DNA from: Streptomyces sp. SID12488
Lineage (GTDB): Bacteria; Actinomycetota; Actinomycetes; Streptomycetales; Streptomycetaceae
NCBI RefSeq assembly: GCF_010548275.1
Contig: NZ_JAAGLT010000011.1
Coordinates: forward strand, 62,001-126,000
Direction: 5' to 3'
DNA length: 64,000 nt
Shown: piece after piece, positions 35,829 through 44,452 of the stretch
Position numbering within the stretch: the first letter of the stretch is position 1
Layout of the letters: every line of letters starts with the position of its first letter
The notes under the pieces: model-generated
Seen by the model: the letters and a program-made list of their open reading frames with translations, nothing else
Databases searched by the model: none
What the model was told of the DNA's origin: nothing
Made by a program: the position numbers and the translations under genes

Positions 35829-36793
35829 CGGCCACGAAGACGGCTGGGTCGACCGGCGAGCCGACCGACGAGTCGACCACCGAGCCGTTCGTGCATCCCG
35901 CCCTCTTCTACCGGGGCGAGGAGGAGTACCTGGACGGCACGGTGCCCTTCATCCGTCAGGGACTGAGAGCCGGGCATCCGGTGGCGGTCGCCGTGCCCGG
36001 CCCGAACCTGACCCTGCTCAGGGACAGCCTGGGCGGGGATGCCGAGTCCGTGCGCTTCCTCGACATGACCGACGCGGGCCGCAACCCGGGCCGGATCATC
36101 CCCAGGGTGCTGCGCGCCTTCGCCGACGCCCACCCTCAGACGCATGTGCGGATCATCGGGGAGCCGATCTGGGCCGGCCGCAGCAGCGTCGAGTACCCGG
36201 CGTGCGTACAGCACGAGGCGCTGATCAACCCGGCCTTCGAGGGCCGTGACGTGACCATCCTGTGCCCGTACGACGCCGAGCGCCTCGACGACGAGGTGCT
36301 CACCGACGCGTACGCCACCCACCCGGTGATCGTCTCCGGCGGCAGTCGGCGGCCCAGCCCGTCCTACGCGCCCGGGCAGGTCGTCGCGCACTACAACCAG
36401 CCCCTCGTTCCGGCCCCCGCGGCGGCCGAGCCCCAGCACTTCGGCACCGCCGAGCTGCCGGTCGTCAGGCGTTTCGCCGTCGCGTGGGGCGCGCAGCTGG
36501 GCCTGTCCGGCGTACGCCTGGACGATCTCGCGCTGGCGGTCGCCGAGCTGACCACCAACAGCGTGGTGCACGGCGGCGGCTCCGGCAGCCTGCGGATCTG
36601 GGCGGAGGACTCGCAGCTGGTGTGCGAGGTCCGCGACCGCGGCCAGCTGACCGACCCGCTCGCCGGCCGCCGCCCGGCCACCCGGGACCAGCGCGGCGGA
36701 CGCGGCCTGCTCCTGGTGCACGCCATCGCGGACCTGGTCCGGGTCCACACCGGCCCCGACGGGACGACCATCCGGTTCTACCTCGGCTGCTAG
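35825..36793 (+). CDS. MEDS domain-GHKL ATPase fusion (anti-sigma-like sensor)
   Basis: 322 residues. Residues 20-185 form a MEDS (DcmR-type sensory) domain: HPALFYRGEEEYLDGTVPFI, GHPVAVAVPGPNLTLL and RIIGEPIWAGRSSVEYPACV. Residues 200-320 form an RsbW-like ATPase with N-box AVAELTTNSVVHGG, G1 EVRDRGQLTDPL and G2 RGGRGLLLVHAIADLV. No transmembrane part. Together with the coupled STAS protein it looks like a partner-switching module feeding a sigma factor not in the window. MEDS domains are thought to sense small molecules, but the signal is unknown. Confidence 0.85.
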   Translation: MTATKTAGSTGEPTDESTTEPFVHPALFYRGEEEYLDGTVPFIRQGLRAGHPVAVAVPGPNLTLLRDSLGGDAESVRFLDMTDAGRNPGRIIPRVLRAFADAHPQTHVRIIGEPIWAGRSSVEYPACVQHEALINPAFEGRDVTILCPYDAERLDDEVLTDAYATHPVIVSGGSRRPSPSYAPGQVVAHYNQPLVPAPAAAEPQHFGTAELPVVRRFAVAWGAQLGLSGVRLDDLALAVAELTTNSVVHGGGSGSLRIWAEDSQLVCEVRDRGQLTDPLAGRRPATRDQRGGRGLLLVHAIADLVRVHTGPDGTTIRFYLGC

Positions 36794-37264
36794 CCGGCAA
36801 CTCGACGTCGCGTCCCGGACGGCCGCCGGCTGCTCACGGAGGCTCGGCGGCCGAACTGCCTGCCGGTTCCGACCGGCTGCACGTCGAGGTCCGACCCGCC
36901 GCCGCGCACAGAGCCCGCCCGGCTGAGTCGGCCGACGGTCTATGACCGGTCGGCGGCGACGGCGCTCACCAGTGCCGTGGTCACCGGCGGACTGCTGCGC
37001 CGGGAGTACGCCCGCGCCCGGCAGCTCACCCGCTGAGCAACAGCGTGCCCGCGCGCGGCTGAGGGCTGTCCCGCGATGGGCCCTCGCACCTCGTGGGAGA
37101 AGGCCCGGGGTCCAGGGGCTGGTCTGCCGTTCACCACGGACCTGGTCGGTCGAGCGGTTCCGGTCCGGTACCGCCCGTGTCTTCGGGAAGGCGTGGCTGT
37201 CTGGCCCAGCGCTACCAGCTGCCCGAACACCGTGCAGGACTCGGCTCACGATGCGGCACCCAAC
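36794..37264. other. 470-bp gap without a supportable gene
   Basis: High-GC sequence with overlapping open frames on several strands, none with a ribosome-binding site or a recognisable domain. One frame ends TALTSAVVTGGLLRREYARA at about 37035, possibly a gene remnant. No hairpin of note. Confidence 0.5.
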
Positions 37265-37713
37265 TCAAAGGGAGTTTGCGAACACCTTGAACGCGGCCTG
37301 GGTCCCCGATCCGGCGATTCCGTCGATCGCGCCGGTGTAGCCCGAGCCGGCCCTCAGCATGCGTTGCAACGCCTTCACCGTGCCGCTCCCGACGACTCCG
37401 TCGATGTCGCCGGTGTAGTTGTAGTAAACCGTGAAGGCGCGCTGGAATGCCTTCCAGCTGTTGGTGCCCAGCTGCCCGTCGATTGCGTCGTTGTACTGCC
37501 AGAATTTCTTCAGCCAGCCTTGGACGTTCTTGGCCTCCGTGGTATTCAGGCCGAGGTTGACCACCGCGAGCGGGGCGACGGCCTTGGAACTCGTCGCCGG
37601 CTTCGAGGTCGGCGCGGACGCCGCGAAGCTGGCGCCCGCACTCGTCAGGCTCCCGCAATCCCGACGACGGCAGTGATACCGACGAGCGTCCGCGTCAAAA
37701 CTTTCGGTCGCAT
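37265..37713 (-). pseudogene. secreted peptidoglycan-binding protein, frameshifted in signal peptide
   Basis: ATG 37713, with AGGGA upstream, begins a signal peptide MRPKVLTRTLVGITAVVGIA that hits TGA at 37645-37647. One frame over, the mature protein continues without a gap: SLTSAGASFAASAPTSKPAT, then to 37265 with two or three PG_binding_1 repeats (AIDGQLGTNSWKAFQRAF, DIDGVVGSGTVKALQRML, AIDGIAGSGTQAAFKVF). A single-base change near 37650 would restore a 149-residue secreted wall-binding protein. It is either a real frameshift mutation or a sequencing error. The repeat unit resembles the external domain of the HTH protein at 41112. Confidence 0.7.
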
Positions 37714-37923
37714 TTGTTCCCTTTCATTCGTCTGCAAGTGTCTCCGGAGCTGGTGACGCCATCTCCGGGCCATGCCCCCGACAAACGGATGAAATAACCC
37801 CGACTCCGCATGCCGGTATACCCGTTGCGGGACCGCGAAGACGGTTAAGAAGGCCGGGTAACTGCGGGTCTTAGTATCTCTGCGATGTCCGACTTTCCGG
37901 TCTGTCTGCGGTCCCGGAAAAGT

Positions 37924-38292
37924 TCAGGGGCAGTAACCGACACCGCCGCTGGTCACCTTGATGTACGCACTGCTGACGAAGCCGATCACGCCGGTCGCTT
38001 TATTTTTGAGGTAATACCACTTCTGCCCGCTGTCGCCGAAGTTGGCGTAGTAGTAGCACGTGATCTCGACGCCTTGGCCGCTCTGTCCCTGGCCCAAGGA
38101 GGAGTATCCGGTGCCGGGACCGGAGCGGATATTGACACCGTCTCCGGTGAAGTGGCCCAACGTATTCGCGCTGGCCGCCGCTACTACGGCACCCTTTGCG
38201 ACGTCGGGCGCGGCCGCTTGGCTCACCGCCGGTGCAGCCATGGTGCAAACAGCCGCAACGACGGCTATGGCTGTGAAACGCCTGATGTTCAT
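37924..38292 (-). CDS. secreted SH3-domain protein
   Basis: 122 residues. Signal peptide MNIRRFTAIAVVAAVCTMAA with cleavage near SQAAAPD, then a bacterial SH3 (SH3_3-like) domain: GDGVNIRSGPGTGYSSLGQG, VEITCYYYANF, KWYYLKNKATGVIGFVSSAY. Two cysteines (ITCYY and the final GYCP) could pair outside the cell. Small SH3 proteins of this type bind the cell wall or modulate wall enzymes. AGG lies 5-8 nt before ATG 38292. One of several small wall-related secreted genes between 37 and 40.5 kb. Confidence 0.8.
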   Translation of the reverse strand: MNIRRFTAIAVVAAVCTMAAPAVSQAAAPDVAKGAVVAAASANTLGHFTGDGVNIRSGPGTGYSSLGQGQSGQGVEITCYYYANFGDSGQKWYYLKNKATGVIGFVSSAYIKVTSGGVGYCP

Positions 38293-38523
38293 CTGACCTG
38301 CTTTCGCCCGGGACCGGGCATCGGGGCCTGCCTGAGCCTCTCTGAGCGAGGCTTGGCTATTCGGGTATTCATTTCGTCACAGCAAGATCGAAAGTCGACG
38401 TTCTGCTGCGACTCCTGAGCGAATCGGGGTAACTCCTGCGGTCACGTGCCGCCTCACCCGGAGTTGACGACTGCCCACTTGTCGGGGAGCCCGCCCTCGT
38501 GGCACATGGCTGAAGACATCTGC

Positions 38524-38628
38524 ATGCGCAAGCTCACGCTGAACAGCCGGGCTCAGGCCATCGTTTTCGCACACGAGACCGGCCTGGCCTCCCGCGGCCT
38601 CGCAGCCTGGGGCACGGACAACACCTGA
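38524..38628 (+). pseudogene. C-terminal end of a NarL-type response regulator
   Basis: MRKLTLNSRAQAIVFAHETG followed by LASRGLAAWG matches the last helix region of NarL/FixJ regulators (kLgLrdRaQAVvfAYEtGLv.pG). Only about 30 residues remain, with no HTH recognition helix. Confidence 0.55.
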
Positions 38629-38790
38629 GGTCGTCTGCGAACCGGCAACGCGCCGCGCGTGATGGCGACCCGACGCAACCTCGCCATCGGCGCCCTGCGA
38701 CTGGCCGGCGACAAAACGCCACCGGAAACACCAGCCGACCGTGACCTGCCCCCCAAGGCCGACACCGATACCGCGGAACGAGGACACTAC
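38629..38790 (+). pseudogene. transposase C-terminal fragment (ISAs1/IS4-like)
   Basis: The frame reads GLRTGNAPRVMATRRNLAIG then ALRLAGDK. This is the conserved end of DDE transposases of the ISAs1-like type (tGnaprVMAtlRNlaIgaLRlaG). The expected nIAaalRhhaRdp block is replaced by unrelated sequence. No inverted repeats visible. Confidence 0.6.
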
Positions 38791-38823
38791 GGACTACCGG
38801 GGGGTCTCAGGCCCGTGAGCCCG

Positions 38824-39228
38824 TCAGGAGGTGACGTTCCAGTTGAGGGTGCCGCTCCAGTTGAGCTTCGTCTCACTGAGGTCCGCGGCGGCCGCCAGGC
38901 AGAAGACCGTGCCGGACTTGAAGTTGGAGCCGATCAGGTGCCGCCGTCCGTCGCCCACCTCCACGTCCGAGCCGTGCACGGAGCGGTTGTCGCACTTGTA
39001 CCACATGACCTTCATGGCCACGCCGGGCGTGTTGGTGACCTGGAGGTAGACGTTCGAACCGTTGGCCGTGATCGTCCGCCCGGTCCCGTAGTACGTGTAG
39101 CTCCCGCCGACCTGGCCGGAGACGTTGGTGGAGGAGGCGTAGGCCGGCCCGGCGGCGAGGGCGAGCGCACCTGCCAGGGCGGCTCCGGTGACGAGGACCT
39201 TCCGCCTGGTGCCGTGGAACTTCAGCAT
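38824..39228 (-). CDS. small secreted protein, unknown family
   Basis: 134 residues. Signal peptide KFHGTRRKVLVTGAALAGAL with cleavage near PAYASSTN, then a beta-rich domain of about 100 residues (GGSYTYYGTGRTITANGSNV, MKVMWYKCDNRSVHG, KLNWSGTLNWNVTS). Two cysteines, in YKCDN and VFCLA, probably form a disulphide. I do not recognise the family. ATG 39228 is the only start giving a signal peptide; AGGAAG is 12 nt upstream, rather far. It belongs to the run of small secreted genes here. Confidence 0.7.
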   Translation of the reverse strand: MLKFHGTRRKVLVTGAALAGALALAAGPAYASSTNVSGQVGGSYTYYGTGRTITANGSNVYLQVTNTPGVAMKVMWYKCDNRSVHGSDVEVGDGRRHLIGSNFKSGTVFCLAAAADLSETKLNWSGTLNWNVTS

Positions 39229-39480
39229 GATTGCGAGACTTCCTGTGGAGGTGGGCTGCCAATGTAGAAGCAGACGTACGGGGTACAAGCAGCCGGCTGA
39301 GGAGGAGTCGGTGGCGGAAGCAGCCTCCACCGGACCGGCGAGGGCCGAGAGGGCCCCGCCGGCAGCGCGACGGAGGCGAGGACCGACAGCGCGCGACGGA
39401 CCATCAGCAGGACCCCGGGCACTCGCGGAAGTCCGAACTGATGCCGGGCACCCGCCGGTACAGACTGCGTCGGCGGCTGC

Positions 39481-39903
39481 TCAGAAGCCGCCCGTGCACT
39501 CGGTCTGGGTGTTGTTGTCCCAGTGAGCGCACGCCCAGGCCGTCACATCCTTGTCGTTGATCATCACGCTGAAGAAGGTGCCGCCGCCGGAGGGGGCGTT
39601 GGTCGTGTACTTCTTGCCTTGGCTGTTCTTGATCTCGAGCTTCGCGTCCCTGGGGGCGTCGGGGAAACGACCCCACGCGGCCCGGCAGGACGGGCTGTAG
39701 CGCAGTTCCACGCCACGGAATGGGCCGTCCTTCACAGTGCGGGCGTCGTTCTGGCAGACGGTGTTGGCCGGGTTGAGGCCGTTGCAGGTGGAGCCGAGGC
39801 AGCTGGTGGCGGCGGAGGCGGCCGGGGCGCCGAGCAGGCCGCCGGCGACCAGGGCCGCCGCGGTCACGGCGACGGACAGTTTCGACTTCGTACTGGACTT
39901 CAC
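39481..39903 (-). CDS. secreted DUF2690 protein
   Basis: 140 residues. GTG 39903 has GAGGAG 6 nt upstream and starts the signal peptide VKSSTKSKLSVAVTAAALVA with cleavage near ASAATSC. The mature part is DUF2690: CLGSTCNGLNP, VCQNDARTV, VELRYSPSCRAAWGRF, then an IKNSQGKK strand and a final WDNNTQTECTGG. The cysteine pattern suggests two or three disulphides. The same domain forms the external part of the HTH-membrane protein at 42029-42865. DUF2690 has no established function. Confidence 0.82.
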   Translation of the reverse strand: MKSSTKSKLSVAVTAAALVAGGLLGAPAASAATSCLGSTCNGLNPANTVCQNDARTVKDGPFRGVELRYSPSCRAAWGRFPDAPRDAKLEIKNSQGKKYTTNAPSGGGTFFSVMINDKDVTAWACAHWDNNTQTECTGGF

Positions 39904-39972
39904 GAGATCTCCTCGACGGCAGGGCGGAAGGGGTTCCAACGGGTCAGGTGGTGGAGCCGGAGCGGGGTGGCT

Positions 39973-40491
39973 CTAGTTGCTGGCCGAGCTGGTGCAGGCA
40001 TCGGAGCCGCCGCAGTAGGTGATGTCGAAGTGGTTGCTCTCGCGGGCGTAGACGTTGCCGGACGAGGAGCGCCAGCGGGCCGCACCGTCGCCGCGGTCGG
40101 AGATCCGCGTGAAGTTGGAGTGGATGTAGTTGGTGATGCAGGAGTTCGGGTTGATGTCCGCCTTGTAGCCGTTCCAGTGGCTGTAGGTGCCGTCGGCGTG
40201 GCCGTCCTCGGTGCCGCCGGTGACGTTGATCGCGCAGTCGCTGGCGCTCTTGAGGGTCTTCAGTCCGTTTACCGTGGCCTGGTTGATCTGGCTGTACGAG
40301 GTGCAGGTGCTGTTCGAGCGGGTGGTGCAGTTGCCGCTGGAGGAGTGCGTGACGCCGGCCTCTCTGAGCTGGGATGCCGCGGCGGACTGCGACAGCTTGG
40401 TGACGGCGAAGGCGTTGCCGGGCAGAGCGAGGACGACTGCGGCGGCGATGGCTCCGGCGCCGAGGGTGGTGCGGCGCATGTTGATACGCAT
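39973..40491 (-). CDS. secreted M15/LAS-like metallopeptidase-family protein
   Basis: 172 residues. Signal MRRTTLGAGAIAAAVVLALP with cleavage near AFAVTKL. The mature domain has TGGTEDGHADGTYSHWNGYK followed by AD and, near the C-terminus, ESNHFDITYCGGSDAC. The H-x6-D and later H-x-D/H arrangement is that of D-Ala-D-Ala peptidases of the LAS fold, though the usual W-H-x-H is replaced by N-H-F-D, so activity is uncertain. Six cysteines imply disulphides. GGAG precedes ATG 40491. Likely acts on peptidoglycan outside the cell. Confidence 0.7.
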   Translation of the reverse strand: MRINMRRTTLGAGAIAAAVVLALPGNAFAVTKLSQSAAASQLREAGVTHSSSGNCTTRSNSTCTSYSQINQATVNGLKTLKSASDCAINVTGGTEDGHADGTYSHWNGYKADINPNSCITNYIHSNFTRISDRGDGAARWRSSSGNVYARESNHFDITYCGGSDACTSSASN

Positions 40492-41111
40492 GATGGTCTC
40501 CTTATCGAGATCGAGACAAAGTGGGTGGATGTGGGCACGCGGGTGCCTCGGGGGATTTCACTCGGGCAGAGGCAGGGCCTGAGCGGACGTCCTGGGACGC
40601 CGCCGGCGAGCCGAGCCGATGCGTGGTGCCGCTCGCCAGGCCTGAACAGCGCGGCTGGGAGCGAGAACACGCTCTTCGATGACGGGGCGTGGATGGATTC
40701 GCGCCAGCTTCAGGAGGCCGATTCGGCCAGTTGCTCCGCCATCGGTACAGCGGGCTGTCCAGGTTCTGACGTCGCGAGGGTGGTGCGCTTTCGTACGTTC
40801 ATGAATCGGCCTCCTTCCTGTGAGGACGATGCGGGGTTGACCGCGCCGTCGGCTTCCCCCCAGAGAGTGCTGGTCAATCCGGATCCGGGCCAGTGAGGCC
40901 GCCCCGTTGGGACACCGTGGGACGTCCCACACATTGACCTGCTGGGATGTCCGGCGTGATGCGGCATCGCTGGGACGCCCGCCCCCCTCGTGGGCACATG
41001 GCTGCCCACACGGGTGCGCGCTTCGGCCTGGCCACAGAGCCCGCGCGAGGTGTACTAACAGGGCATGGGGCGGGAGCCCTGGGGGGTTTCTGACGGGTAT
41101 TGGGGTGGGGC
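40492..41111. other. 620-bp gap with one possible small gene
   Basis: Between the M15-like gene and the divergent HTH gene. Only the 30-codon frame at 40710-40802 has a convincing ribosome-binding site. A GGGACACCGTGGGACGTCCC stretch near 40908-40927 is a partial inverted repeat. Otherwise nothing. Confidence 0.5.
40710..40802 (-). CDS. possible 30-residue peptide
   Basis: ATG 40802 has an excellent GGAAGGAGG at 8 nt, followed by 30 codons (MNVRKRTTLATSEPGQPAVP, MAEQLAESAS). It is too short to assign. It could be a leader or small regulatory peptide ahead of the M15-like gene 220 bp downstream, or a chance frame behind a purine run. Confidence 0.4.
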   Translation of the reverse strand: MNVRKRTTLATSEPGQPAVPMAEQLAESAS

Positions 41112-42032
41112 GTGTCTCGATGGAAGGAACTGCCGGACTCTCTGGACCAGAGAGTCCGGCAACTCGTGGTGCAGTTGCGGAGGTTGAAGGACCGCAGCGG
41201 GCTGAGCCTGGACGCACTCGCGTTCAAGACCGGATACAGCCGCTCGTCGTGGGATCGCTACCTCAATGGGAAGGCGCTGCCGCCACAGCACGCGGTGGAG
41301 GAGCTGGCGCGTGCGGCGGGGGCGGATCCGGTCCGGCTGCTGGTGCTGCACGAGGTGGCGGAGGAAGCGTGGCCGCAGCGGAACGCGCCGTCCTCGCAGG
41401 CCGGTGCGGAGGATGGCGGCGAGCAGGGAACGCGGGGCGAGGCGGTTGCCGAGCGTTCCGGCGCGGCCGAGGGCTCCGCGGCGCCGGCTGAGGGGCCCGG
41501 GGACTTGGCGGAGGAGCCCGTGCTGCTGGGGGCTGGGCGCACGGTGTCGGGGGCTGGGGAGCCGCCGGGGGTGCGCAGGCCCGTCGCCCTCGCTGCCGTG
41601 GTGGTCGCCGCGCTCGTGGGGGTGGCCGCCGGAATGCTGATCGCCGCTCCCTGGGGCGATGACGACGGCGGGGGCGACATGGTGCAGACGGCGCTGGATA
41701 GCCCCCAGCCCAGCAGTACCGCCAAAACCACCAGCGCCAGGTACGCCTTCGAGCCGGGCAAGTCGTACTCCTGCAAGGTCCGTCGGGCCGGCGCGGCAGG
41801 CGGAGAGCTGGTGGCCGGATACGACGCGACGCGCACCGCCGTCCTTGCCGGACCGGGCTGGGAGGTGGTGGAGGCCCAGTGCCTGCTGGCCCATCACCAC
41901 ATGGATCCGGGCATCGTCGACGGGGTCTACGGACAGCAGACCATCGCGGCCGTGGTACGTATGCAGAAGAAGGCAGGGCTGCCGGCGGACGGCATCGTGG
42001 GCCCGCATACCTGGCGGGCGCTGCGCGGATGA
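41112..42032 (+). CDS. HTH-transmembrane-peptidoglycan-binding protein
   Basis: 306 residues. Cytoplasmic XRE-type HTH at residues 15-75 (QLVVQLRRLKDRSGLSLDAL, AFKTGYSRSSWDRYLNGKAL), an acidic/alanine-rich linker, one membrane helix (VALAAVVVAALVGVAAGMLI) and an external PG_binding_1 domain at the C-terminus (CLLAHHHMDPGIVDGVYGQQ, MQKKAGLPADGIVGPHTW). The topology suits direct sensing of wall state by a DNA-binding protein. GTG 41112 gives the family N-terminus VSRWKELPDSLDQRVRQ; TTG 41100 is in frame. Its stop overlaps the next start by 4 bp. Confidence 0.82.
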   Translation: MSRWKELPDSLDQRVRQLVVQLRRLKDRSGLSLDALAFKTGYSRSSWDRYLNGKALPPQHAVEELARAAGADPVRLLVLHEVAEEAWPQRNAPSSQAGAEDGGEQGTRGEAVAERSGAAEGSAAPAEGPGDLAEEPVLLGAGRTVSGAGEPPGVRRPVALAAVVVAALVGVAAGMLIAAPWGDDDGGGDMVQTALDSPQPSSTAKTTSARYAFEPGKSYSCKVRRAGAAGGELVAGYDATRTAVLAGPGWEVVEAQCLLAHHHMDPGIVDGVYGQQTIAAVVRMQKKAGLPADGIVGPHTWRALRG

Positions 42033-42865
42033 CCGGCCCCGCACCGGAGTGCGTGACACTGGCCGAGGGGCTCCGCGAGATGAGGTCGCGGACGGGCCTG
42101 AGCCTGGCGGCGCTGGCCGAGCGCACGGCGTACAGCAAGTCGTCCTGGGAGCGCTATCTCAACGGGAAGAAGCCGGTGCCCCGGCAGGCCGTCGAGGTGC
42201 TGTGCACGATGGCGGGGGAGCCGGCCGGGCGGCTGCTCGCGCTGTGGGAACTGGCGGACACCGAGTGGAGCGGGCGCGCCCGGCACACCCTCCGCCCTGC
42301 CCAGCCCTCGCCCACGTCCCCGCCCGGTCCGGCCCTGGTCCCCGCAGATGCTGTGGGCGCCACGGGCGTCCCCCGGCGGGCTCGGCGCCAGGGGCTGTTC
42401 CTTGCCGGTACCGGTGTGGTCGCGGTGGCGATTCTGACGGCGCTGTCTCTGCGGAGCGCCGGCGCCACCGGAAGTCCGACGGGCCTGGCTTCCCCCACGC
42501 TGGATCCCGTCCCCGGATGCCAGGGGAAGGCGTGTGACGGGAAGGATCCCAAACCGATGGCCTGCGGACTGCCCGGCCGGGTGGACTCGCTCGGTCCGCC
42601 GCACCACACCAGCACCGGTACGGAGGTGGAGATCCGGTACAGCAAGGTGTGCGCCGCCTCGTGGGGCCGGATCTGGCATTCGGAGGTCGGGGACATGATC
42701 GAGGTCTCGGCCCCCGGCACTCGTCCGCGTCGAGTCGTCATCAGAAGCACCGCGGATACAGGCGCCTACCGCTTCACGCCGATGATCGGCGGCTCGAACC
42801 GGACCGGCCTACGGCTGTGCTTCACACCGGCCGGCGCCACGGGTCGGGAGTGCTTCGACTCCTGA
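42029..42865 (+). CDS. HTH-transmembrane-DUF2690 protein
   Basis: 278 residues, paralogue in layout of the preceding gene. N-terminal HTH (LREMRSRTGLSLAALAERTA, YSKSSWERYLNGKKPVPRQA), a proline-rich linker, a membrane helix (LFLAGTGVVAVAILTALSL) and an external DUF2690 domain (CQGKACDGKDPKPMAC, VEIRYSKVCAASWGRIWHSE, LCFTPAGATGRECFDS). The HTH sequences of the two proteins are close (YS.SSWeRYLNGK), so they may bind the same DNA with different outside sensors. ATG 42029 overlaps the upstream TGA (ATGA), implying coupled translation. Confidence 0.82.
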   Translation: MTGPAPECVTLAEGLREMRSRTGLSLAALAERTAYSKSSWERYLNGKKPVPRQAVEVLCTMAGEPAGRLLALWELADTEWSGRARHTLRPAQPSPTSPPGPALVPADAVGATGVPRRARRQGLFLAGTGVVAVAILTALSLRSAGATGSPTGLASPTLDPVPGCQGKACDGKDPKPMACGLPGRVDSLGPPHHTSTGTEVEIRYSKVCAASWGRIWHSEVGDMIEVSAPGTRPRRVVIRSTADTGAYRFTPMIGGSNRTGLRLCFTPAGATGRECFDS

Positions 42866-42909
42866 CGGTGCGTTTCTCAGGCTGGGCCCCTGCACCCGCG
42901 GCGGAGCGA

Positions 42910-42933
42910 GGCCCCCGCGTCGTCGCGGGGGCC
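42910..42933. terminator. terminator hairpin between convergent genes
   Basis: A perfect 10-bp stem (GGCCCCCGCG, loop TCGT, CGCGGGGGCC) 45 bp after the HTH gene and 68 bp after the aldehyde dehydrogenase end on the other strand. Confidence 0.75.
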
Positions 42934-43000
42934 CACCCCGGCCGTCCACACCTCGCTTTGCTCCGGCACTGCCACCCGCAGCCGTACGCGCTCACCGCGC

Positions 43001-44452
43001 TCACCCCGCCCAGACGACCGCCTGCACCTCCCCGTACGCGTGCAGCGCGTACGACCCCACATCGCGCCCCACCCCGCTCCGCTTGAACCCGCCGAACGGT
43101 GCCTCCATGTTCCGCCCGACGGTGTTCACGCCGACCCCGCCCGCCCGCAGTCGGCGCGCGACCCGGAAGGCGCGGGCCACATCCCCCGACCAGACGTAGT
43201 CGATGAGGCCGTAGTCGCTGTCGTTGGCCAGCGCGACGCCCTCCTCCTCGTCGTCGAAGGGGATGACGGTCACCACCGGCCCGAAGATCTCCTCCCGGGC
43301 CACCCGCATGTCGTTCGTACAGTCGGCCAGCAGGGTCGGGGCGACATAGAACCCCCGGTCGTACGGCGGCCGTTCGCCTCCCGCCACGACCACCGCACCC
43401 TCTTTCCGGCCCAGTTCGACGTACGCCTCGACCCGGTCGCGGTGTGCCGCCGAGATCACCGGGCCGACCACCGTGCCCTCCGCTCGCGGGTCACCCACCT
43501 TCAAGTGACCGGCGTACGCGGCGAATTGCTCCACGAGTTGCCCGTACACGCCCCGCTGGGCCAGCACCCGGGTCGGTGCCGTGCAGATCTGGCCGCTGTA
43601 GAACGAGAACGTCGTGCCGATGCCCGAGACCGCCGAGCGGATGTCCGCGTCGTCGAAGACGAGGGCCGCGCCCTTTCCGCCCAGTTCCATCAACTGGCGT
43701 TTCATACTCCGGCCGCACACCTCGGCGATGCGCTGCCCGACCGCCGTCGAGCCGGTGAAGCTGACCATGTCGACGTCCGGGGAGCCCACGACCGCCTCAC
43801 CGACCCCGACGCCCAGTCCGCTGACCACGTTGACGGTCCCCGGCGGCGCGCCCGCCTCCTCCAGCGCCTCCGCCATCCGGTACACCGACAGCGGGTCCTG
43901 CGGAGCGGGCTTCACGACCACCGTGTTGCCCATCGCCAGGGCGGGCGCGATCTTGCCGGCCGGGTTGGCCCACGGGTTGTTGTACGAGGTGATGCAGGCG
44001 ACCACGCCCACCGGCTGGCGTATGGCCAGCGCGCCCATCACCGCGGCCTTCCCGAACGGGCCCCCCTCGTTGACCTGCGGCGCGATCGCCCACTCGGCCG
44101 GCTCCACCTTGGCGTACCGGCGGAAACGGGCCGCGCCGACGCCCACCTGCATCCCGCGCGCCGTGCCCGTCGTGGCGCCGGTCTCCGCCTGGGCGAGGGC
44201 GGCGTACGACACCAGACGGCTCTGGATGATGTCCGCGGCGCGGGCCAGGACGGCGGCCCGTTCCTCCGGTGAGGTGCGCGACCACGGTCCGAAGGCCTCG
44301 CGGGCCGCCACGGCGGCGGCGTATGCCTGCTCCCCCGAGGCCTCCGGCGCATGCCCGACGACCTCCTCCGTCGCCGGGTCGATCACCTCGTAGTGCCCGT
44401 CGGCCGGTTCCACCCACGAACCGCCGATGAACAGCCGCTGCCCGTCGCTCAC
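43001..44452 (-). CDS. aldehyde dehydrogenase
   Basis: 483 residues, NAD(P)-dependent ALDH superfamily, complete. Cofactor block PVGVVACITSYNNPWANP near 150, FTGSTAVGQRI near 225, the general base glutamate in MELGGKGAALVFDDAD near 252, catalytic cysteine in SGQICTAPTRVL near 287 and EEIFGPVVTVIPFDDEEE near 385. It would oxidise an aldehyde to an acid as the last step of the pathway encoded here. GTG 44452 overlaps the stop of the amidohydrolase gene by 4 bp, so it is coupled to it. The substrate is not evident. Confidence 0.9.
   Translation of the reverse strand: MSDGQRLFIGGSWVEPADGHYEVIDPATEEVVGHAPEASGEQAYAAAVAAREAFGPWSRTSPEERAAVLARAADIIQSRLVSYAALAQAETGATTGTARGMQVGVGAARFRRYAKVEPAEWAIAPQVNEGGPFGKAAVMGALAIRQPVGVVACITSYNNPWANPAGKIAPALAMGNTVVVKPAPQDPLSVYRMAEALEEAGAPPGTVNVVSGLGVGVGEAVVGSPDVDMVSFTGSTAVGQRIAEVCGRSMKRQLMELGGKGAALVFDDADIRSAVSGIGTTFSFYSGQICTAPTRVLAQRGVYGQLVEQFAAYAGHLKVGDPRAEGTVVGPVISAAHRDRVEAYVELGRKEGAVVVAGGERPPYDRGFYVAPTLLADCTNDMRVAREEIFGPVVTVIPFDDEEEGVALANDSDYGLIDYVWSGDVARAFRVARRLRAGGVGVNTVGRNMEAPFGGFKRSGVGRDVGSYALHAYGEVQAVVWAG

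Larger units (their letters stand above)
38293..38823. other. relic zone with no intact gene
   Basis: Of 530 bp, two stretches are identifiable as ends of lost genes: a NarL-type regulator (38524-38628) and a transposase (38629-38790), both on the plus strand. The first 230 bp show nothing. Confidence 0.55.

Noticed and set aside
36942..37340. A 132-codon plus-strand frame in the 470-bp gap
   Set aside because: Arg/Pro-rich, no start signal, overlaps the peptidoglycan-binding pseudogene in antisense.
39222..39422. A minus-strand frame beginning MVRRALSVLASVALPAG upstream of a TGATG overlap
   Set aside because: A signal-like start but proline-rich nonsense afterwards, running into the start of the next gene; at most a remnant.
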